A DNA stretch of 9,343 nucleotides, from assembly GCA_964493125.1 (NCBI GenBank), contig CAZBMS010000056.1:1-9343 (forward strand). Direction: 5' to 3'. The translations under genes were made by a program, and so were the position numbers. Shown here piece after piece: positions 6,140 through 9,343 of this stretch. This stretch comes from QGNO01 sp964493125 (GTDB taxonomy: Bacteria > Chloroflexota > Dehalococcoidia > Lucifugimonadales > QGNO01). The first letter of the stretch is position 1. Each line of letters starts with the position of its first letter. The notes under the pieces are model-generated. The model was not told the DNA's origin, searched no databases, and saw only the letters and a list, made by a program, of their open reading frames with translations.

Positions 6140-7192
6140 GTGGTTGATTTGATCTACATTGTTTATGGAGAAGATGACTTCTCAAAAAAGCAGTTCTTGA
6201 ACGGATTGGTCGTAGAACTTGGACATGAAGATGTTAGGGATGCCAATACGACGTTTCTGGCTGGATCAGGGCTGACTTTTAACCAACTAATTGAAGTTGG
6301 TAGTGTAATACCATTTCTAGCTGAAAAGAGGCTCATTGTCGTAGATTCATTTTTTTCTCAATTCGAAGTATCTCCTCGAAGAGCCGGGGCTCGAAACCGT
6401 GGTGACAAATATGATGCACTTCTCGCTGAATGGGATGGAGCATCAGAGGCTTTAAAGCTTATTCCTGATACTACCACGATTGTTTTTTGGGAGATTAACC
6501 TCAATTTAAGCAACCCGATTTTTCAAGAAATCAAGAAATCTGCTCAGGTTAAGCAATTTCTACCATTGAAAGTAGAGAATCTGAAACGATGGATAAATAA
6601 TCGAGTTTTAGAACTAGGTTGCAAGATTACGCCAGGCGCTACTAAGGAATTGATCGAATTTATAGGTCCTGACTTGTGGATGATGGAAAATGAACTTCGA
6701 AAATTAACTTTGTACGCAGGAACAGAATATATTGATGAAGAGGCTATAAGCCTTTTGGTGCCAAGATTAAAGGAAGCGAACATTTTCAAAACTGTAGACG
6801 CAATCTTAGAGGGAAGATCACTTGAGTCTATACAGTCTGTGAGAAAATTAAGTGAAGATGGAGCTCATGTTTCCTACATATTGACAATGATAGCCCGTCA
6901 ATTGCGGCTTATATTGCTAGCTAAGAATCTAATTAAGAAGAATTTAAGAGGTAGCAACTTGGCCCAAAGATTAGGACTAAGGTCAGAATTTGCAGTTGAG
7001 CGTACACTAGCCCAAGCTCGCAGGTATGACTCAGAAAACCTAAAGCTGGCTTATGGCAAATTACTGGATGCTGATCTTGCAGTTAAAGGCAGCTTTCTAA
7101 GTGATGAACTTGTTATAGAGACAACGATAGCAGATATGATTCAGAAAGGCTCGCAACTAAAAACGAAAGTCAGTCGTACTGGATCTCATTGA
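6140..7192 (+). CDS. holA: DNA polymerase III delta subunit (clamp loader)
   Basis: HolA is the clamp-loader subunit that opens the beta sliding clamp. At 350 residues it has family length. Motifs are the N-terminal IYIVYGEDDF (5-14), PFLAEKRLIVVDS (58-70, in the region that contacts the clamp), GPDLWMMENELRKLTLY (176-192), NIFKTVDAILEGR (214-226) and IARQLRLILLAKNL (251-264) in the collar domain. A positively charged insert RRAGARNRG (80-88) follows the clamp-contacting strand. The start is uncertain: GTG at 6140 has no spaced ribosome site, whereas TTG at 6149 lies 5 nt after GGGGTGG (6137-6143) and gives the family-typical beginning M-I-Y-I-x-Y-G-E. I favour TTG 6149 and list the longer frame. 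An in-frame TGA at 6116 excludes starts further upstream. The 3' end overlaps the convergent ATPase gene by 23 bp. Confidence 0.92.
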   Translation: MVDLIYIVYGEDDFSKKQFLNGLVVELGHEDVRDANTTFLAGSGLTFNQLIEVGSVIPFLAEKRLIVVDSFFSQFEVSPRRAGARNRGDKYDALLAEWDGASEALKLIPDTTTIVFWEINLNLSNPIFQEIKKSAQVKQFLPLKVENLKRWINNRVLELGCKITPGATKELIEFIGPDLWMMENELRKLTLYAGTEYIDEEAISLLVPRLKEANIFKTVDAILEGRSLESIQSVRKLSEDGAHVSYILTMIARQLRLILLAKNLIKKNLRGSNLAQRLGLRSEFAVERTLAQARRYDSENLKLAYGKLLDADLAVKGSFLSDELVIETTIADMIQKGSQLKTKVSRTGSH

Positions 7193-8141
7193 AGCAGGCA
7201 ACCTTGTGATTTACGTCTATCTTCCTAAGCGCGGGTTTAGGTCGGGTGCGACATTCGTTAGTTACTTTATAGCATCTTGATATGAATGGGCACTCATCAT
7301 GTGACGTTCTTGATTCAGGTGGAATTCCTTTCATTGTGGTTAGTTTCTTTTCTGGGTCATCTAACCTCGGCAAAGCGTTGAATAGACCTTCTGTGTATGG
7401 ATGAGATGGTCTCTTAAACAAACCAAAACTATCGGACTGTTCTACTATGGTTCCACCGTACATTACTGCCACCGAATCTGCCATTTGTGCTACAACACCC
7501 ATGTCGTGTGTGATCAAAAGGATTGCAGTCCCATGGTTCTCTTTGAGCATTTTTAATTCGTGAAGTATTCCCGCTTGAAGAGTTGAGTCTAGGTTTGAAG
7601 TTGGCTCATCCGCTATTAGGAGCCTAGGCTTTAGTGCAAGTGCTATGGAGAGCATGACCCGTTGGCACATACCCCCGCTAAGTTGGAATGGGAATTGGGA
7701 TAATAACTTGCCGGGGTTGGGCAATCCCATGTCTGCCATTAGCTTAAGCGAATACTCTACTGCCTCACCATCAGTCATATTTGTATGGGCTAGTAGAACT
7801 TCCTTAACTTGTGTGCCTATTGGAATTATGGGGTTCAGAGAAGCTCTAGGATCTTGGAATACCATTCCGATTTTAGGACCACGCACTTTTCTCAAGTCCT
7901 CTGATCCCAATTCCAATATATTTACACCTTCTAGGATGACACTCCCTGAAAGTATTTTGCCTGGAAACGGTAATAATCCTACAGAAGATAGTGCTGTGAC
8001 AGATTTTCCGGAACCGCTTTCTCCGACCATTGCGGTAATGGTATTTTCCTCGATCGAAAGGTCTACACCGTTTACAGCGTCGATAGGGCCATCTTTTGTA
8101 TCGAAACGAACGTATAAGTTTTCGATCTCCAAAAGTGCCAT
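7170..8141 (-). CDS. OppD/DppD-type ABC transporter ATP-binding protein (peptide/nickel family)
   Basis: The 323-residue protein is full length for one ATPase subunit of a peptide, dipeptide or nickel importer. It has Walker A GESGSGKS (40-47), Q-loop Gln96 in VFQDP, signature LSGGMCQR (154-161), Walker B LLIADEP (174-180), D-loop SNLD (182-185, usually SALD or TALD) and switch His212 in THD. The C-terminal oligopeptide/dipeptide domain (about 235-316) carries HPYTEGL and four cysteines (284, 290, 297, 316) in the OppD arrangement; some homologues bind an iron-sulfur cluster there. The ATG at 8141 has only a weak GGA 7 nt upstream. No permease, substrate-binding protein or OppF partner lies beside it: its neighbours are convergent holA and divergent nuoA. 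It must work with subunits coded elsewhere or be a relic of a broken-up operon. The substrate cannot be told. Confidence 0.9.
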   Translation of the reverse strand: MALLEIENLYVRFDTKDGPIDAVNGVDLSIEENTITAMVGESGSGKSVTALSSVGLLPFPGKILSGSVILEGVNILELGSEDLRKVRGPKIGMVFQDPRASLNPIIPIGTQVKEVLLAHTNMTDGEAVEYSLKLMADMGLPNPGKLLSQFPFQLSGGMCQRVMLSIALALKPRLLIADEPTSNLDSTLQAGILHELKMLKENHGTAILLITHDMGVVAQMADSVAVMYGGTIVEQSDSFGLFKRPSHPYTEGLFNALPRLDDPEKKLTTMKGIPPESRTSHDECPFISRCYKVTNECRTRPKPALRKIDVNHKVACFNEIQYD

Positions 8142-8182
8142 TATTTTCCAGCTTTGTTCTAATTAAAAAGTAGTAAATGAGC

Positions 8183-8215
8183 CTACCAAATTAGTGTCAC
8201 ACTTGTTATTGGTAG
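8183..8215. promoter_or_regulatory. Nested dyad, candidate operator upstream of the ABC ATPase gene
   Basis: A perfect 7-bp inverted repeat, CTACCAA (8183-8189) with TTGGTAG (8209-8215), encloses a perfect odd palindrome, AGTGT-C-ACACT (8193-8203). The centres of the two dyads differ by only 1 bp. The element lies 42-74 bp upstream of the ATPase ATG and touches the candidate -35 box on the minus strand. This geometry suits a dimeric repressor site; a leader hairpin is the alternative. Confidence 0.5.
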
Positions 8216-8221
8216 AGTCAA
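8193..8221 (-). promoter_or_regulatory. Possible sigma-70-type promoter for the ABC ATPase gene
   Basis: On the minus strand TTGACT (plus 8216-8221) matches the -35 consensus in five of six bases. A 17-bp spacer leads to GACACT (8193-8198), a poor -10 with three matches. The spacing is ideal but the -10 is weak, so activation or a different start is possible. The spacer and -10 coincide with the nested dyad. Confidence 0.3.
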
Positions 8222-8271
8222 CAAAAACGAAATGTGAAGGAAATAAGTACATTCTACTGCTTAAATTTAAC

Positions 8272-8299
8272 TTGAAAGCGGAAGAAACCACGTGATAAA
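8272..8299 (+). promoter_or_regulatory. Possible sigma-70-type promoter for the nuo operon
   Basis: TTGAAA (8272-8277), a 16-bp spacer and GATAAA (8294-8299) form the best promoter-like pair ahead of nuoA. The -10 ends 35 bp before the ATG. The -35 has five and the -10 four consensus matches, so this is plausible but unproven. Confidence 0.35.
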
Positions 8300-8334
8300 G
8301 TGTATCAGGCTTCTACAAAGCCCGGTTAAAGCAT

Positions 8335-8721
8335 ATGCTCGACAATTATTTTCAGCAGTATGGTCTTATTGCGATTCTTTCAGTAATTGCCGTTGTTATT
8401 CCCGCTAGCATGCTTATTCTGTCCTGGTTAGCGTCGTTTATAAGGTTGCGCCCCAATAAGCCTAATCCAGTCAAGAGTCAAGTTTACGAGTGTGGTGTGG
8501 AGCCTATTGGTAAAGGTAGTTGGGCTCAATTCAATTTTAGATATTATGTTTATGCATTGCTCTTCGTCATATTCGATGTTGAGGTAGTTTTCTTATATCC
8601 CTGGGCAGTTCAGTATCAGAAGCTCGGTTTATTTGCACTTGTAGAGATGCTTATATTTGTACTTATTTTGGTAGTTGGCCTGGCTTATGCTTGGCGAAAA
8701 CGCGCTTTGGAATGGGAGTAG
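8335..8721 (+). CDS. nuoA: NADH-quinone oxidoreductase subunit A (complex I)
   Basis: NuoA is a small membrane subunit near the quinone channel of respiratory complex I. The 128 residues form three transmembrane helices (about 10-36, 70-92, 97-120). Between the first two is the conserved loop with YECG (51-54), whose Cys53 is the family cysteine. The signature FRYYVYALLFVIFDVEVVFL (68-87), followed by YPWA, includes the conserved acidic residues Asp81 and Glu83. The ATG at 8335 gives the expected N-terminus; the upstream sequence has no clear Shine-Dalgarno. It begins an operon: nuoB starts 5 bp after the stop. The gene upstream is divergent, so a promoter must lie in the 193-bp gap before it. 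Confidence 0.95.
   Translation: MLDNYFQQYGLIAILSVIAVVIPASMLILSWLASFIRLRPNKPNPVKSQVYECGVEPIGKGSWAQFNFRYYVYALLFVIFDVEVVFLYPWAVQYQKLGLFALVEMLIFVLILVVGLAYAWRKRALEWE
8714..8718 (+). promoter_or_regulatory. Ribosome binding site of nuoB, inside the nuoA 3' end
   Basis: GGGAG lies in the last codons of nuoA, 8 nt before the nuoB ATG at 8727. It fixes the nuoB start and suggests coupled translation. It is one of only two good Shine-Dalgarno sequences in the window, the other being before the glutaredoxin gene. Confidence 0.65.
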
Positions 8722-8726
8722 ACTCA

Positions 8727-9343
8727 ATGTCAGAATCTAGTGTAAATGGCAAAATAATTCCGCTTCACGAGACCACTTGGAAGTTGGATAGGGAGGAAGG
8801 TTTACGAATACAGGATTTGAAGGATGTATCTACTACGCCGTTTAATGAGCCTCTTCTCGAAGTTCCAGATGATATTGGTCATAACGTAGTTGTGACATCT
8901 GTAGATGCGTTACTCAACTGGGGGCGTAGGTCGGCAGTTTGGCCTCTTGCATTTGGCTTGGCTTGTTGTGCGTTTGAGATGATGGCTAGCGCGATGTCCC
9001 GATTTGACATAGCGAGATTTGGAATGGAAGTATTTAGACCGTCCCCGAGGCAAGCTGACCTTATGATAGTTGCCGGAACAGTTACTTGGAAAATGGCTGA
9101 AGCGATAAAGAGAATTTACGATCAAATGGCGGAACCTAAATGGGTCATTTCAATGGGCGTTTGTGCTACTAGCGGTGGTCCATATTACCAATCTTATAGT
9201 GTTGTGCCAGGTGTGAATCATATAGTTCCGGTTGATGTTTACGTTCCAGGATGCCCTCCAAGGCCTGACGCTCTTTTATATGGAATTATGCAACTGCACG
9301 AAAAAATAAAGAAATATAGCTTAACTAGAAGGCCTGCTGGTGG
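8727..9343 (+). CDS. nuoB: NADH-quinone oxidoreductase subunit B (complex I), runs off the right edge
   Basis: NuoB (PSST) carries iron-sulfur cluster N2, the last electron carrier before quinone, in the peripheral arm of complex I. The frame stays open to the window end with 205 codons read. The four N2 ligands are present: the adjacent Cys80-Cys81 in FGLACCAFEMM, Cys146 in SMGVCATSGG and Cys176 in VPGCPPRPDA. Other conserved blocks are NWGRRSAVWP (64-73), ARFGMEVFRPSPRQADLMIVAGTV (96-119, quinone-site region) and EPKWVISMG (136-144). The N-terminal ~55 residues before the core are variable and charged, as in many NuoB proteins. The ATG is set by the GGGAG 8 nt upstream. The remaining nuo genes presumably follow outside the window. 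Confidence 0.95.
   Translation, partial: MSESSVNGKIIPLHETTWKLDREEGLRIQDLKDVSTTPFNEPLLEVPDDIGHNVVVTSVDALLNWGRRSAVWPLAFGLACCAFEMMASAMSRFDIARFGMEVFRPSPRQADLMIVAGTVTWKMAEAIKRIYDQMAEPKWVISMGVCATSGGPYYQSYSVVPGVNHIVPVDVYVPGCPPRPDALLYGIMQLHEKIKKYSLTRRPAG

Noticed and set aside
5958..6185. Minus-strand 75-codon frame spanning the kinase/holA gap
   Set aside because: It overlaps the starts of both real genes and covers the region that must hold their promoters. The composition is not protein-like and no homologous motif is seen.
7645..8166. Plus-strand open frame of 173 codons
   Set aside because: It is the antisense of the Walker A to signature region of the ABC ATPase; the ATPase motifs decide the strand.
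8910..9125. Minus-strand 71-codon frame
   Set aside because: Antisense to the nuoB core with its conserved Cys ligands and quinone-site motif.

Overview
The window is ordinary chromosomal bacterial DNA of moderate GC (low forties by eye), densely coded, with no RNA genes, insertion sequences, CRISPR array or phage genes that I can see. The gene set suggests a Gram-positive-like or Chloroflexota-type bacterium: a Ser/Thr kinase fused to a zinc ribbon and a PQQ-type beta-propeller, a divergent YchF, a mycoredoxin-like glutaredoxin and a complex I operon starting nuoA-nuoB. A marine Chloroflexota lineage (for example SAR202/Dehalococcoidia-like) is my best guess. It is an inference from gene content, not something the sequence proves.

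Layout. Positions 1-5971 hold five genes on the minus strand, read right to left in one probable transcription unit: membrane Ser/Thr kinase with beta-propeller, ychF (7 bp later), a small glutaredoxin, hemW, then selB, which runs off the left edge. Short perfect inverted repeats lie in the gaps on both sides of the glutaredoxin gene. A 168-bp divergent region (5972-6139) separates the kinase from holA (DNA polymerase III delta), which reads rightward. holA overlaps the 3' end of a leftward, apparently orphan OppD/DppD-type ABC ATPase by 23 bp, tail to tail. A second divergent region (8142-8334) holds a nested dyad next to a possible ATPase promoter and a candidate nuoA promoter. nuoA and the start of nuoB then run to the right edge.

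How the genes fit together. selB shows that the organism probably decodes UGA as selenocysteine, although no selenoprotein, selA, selD or tRNA-Sec gene lies in the window. hemW handles heme, nuoA/B begin respiratory complex I, and holA belongs to the replication clamp loader. The least conventional part is the kinase-propeller / YchF / glutaredoxin cluster. It links a putative envelope sensor kinase, a translation-associated P-loop NTPase with altered G motifs, and a thiol redox protein. No feature clearly amounts to a wholly new system; that cluster and the operator-like dyad at 8183-8215 are the best leads.
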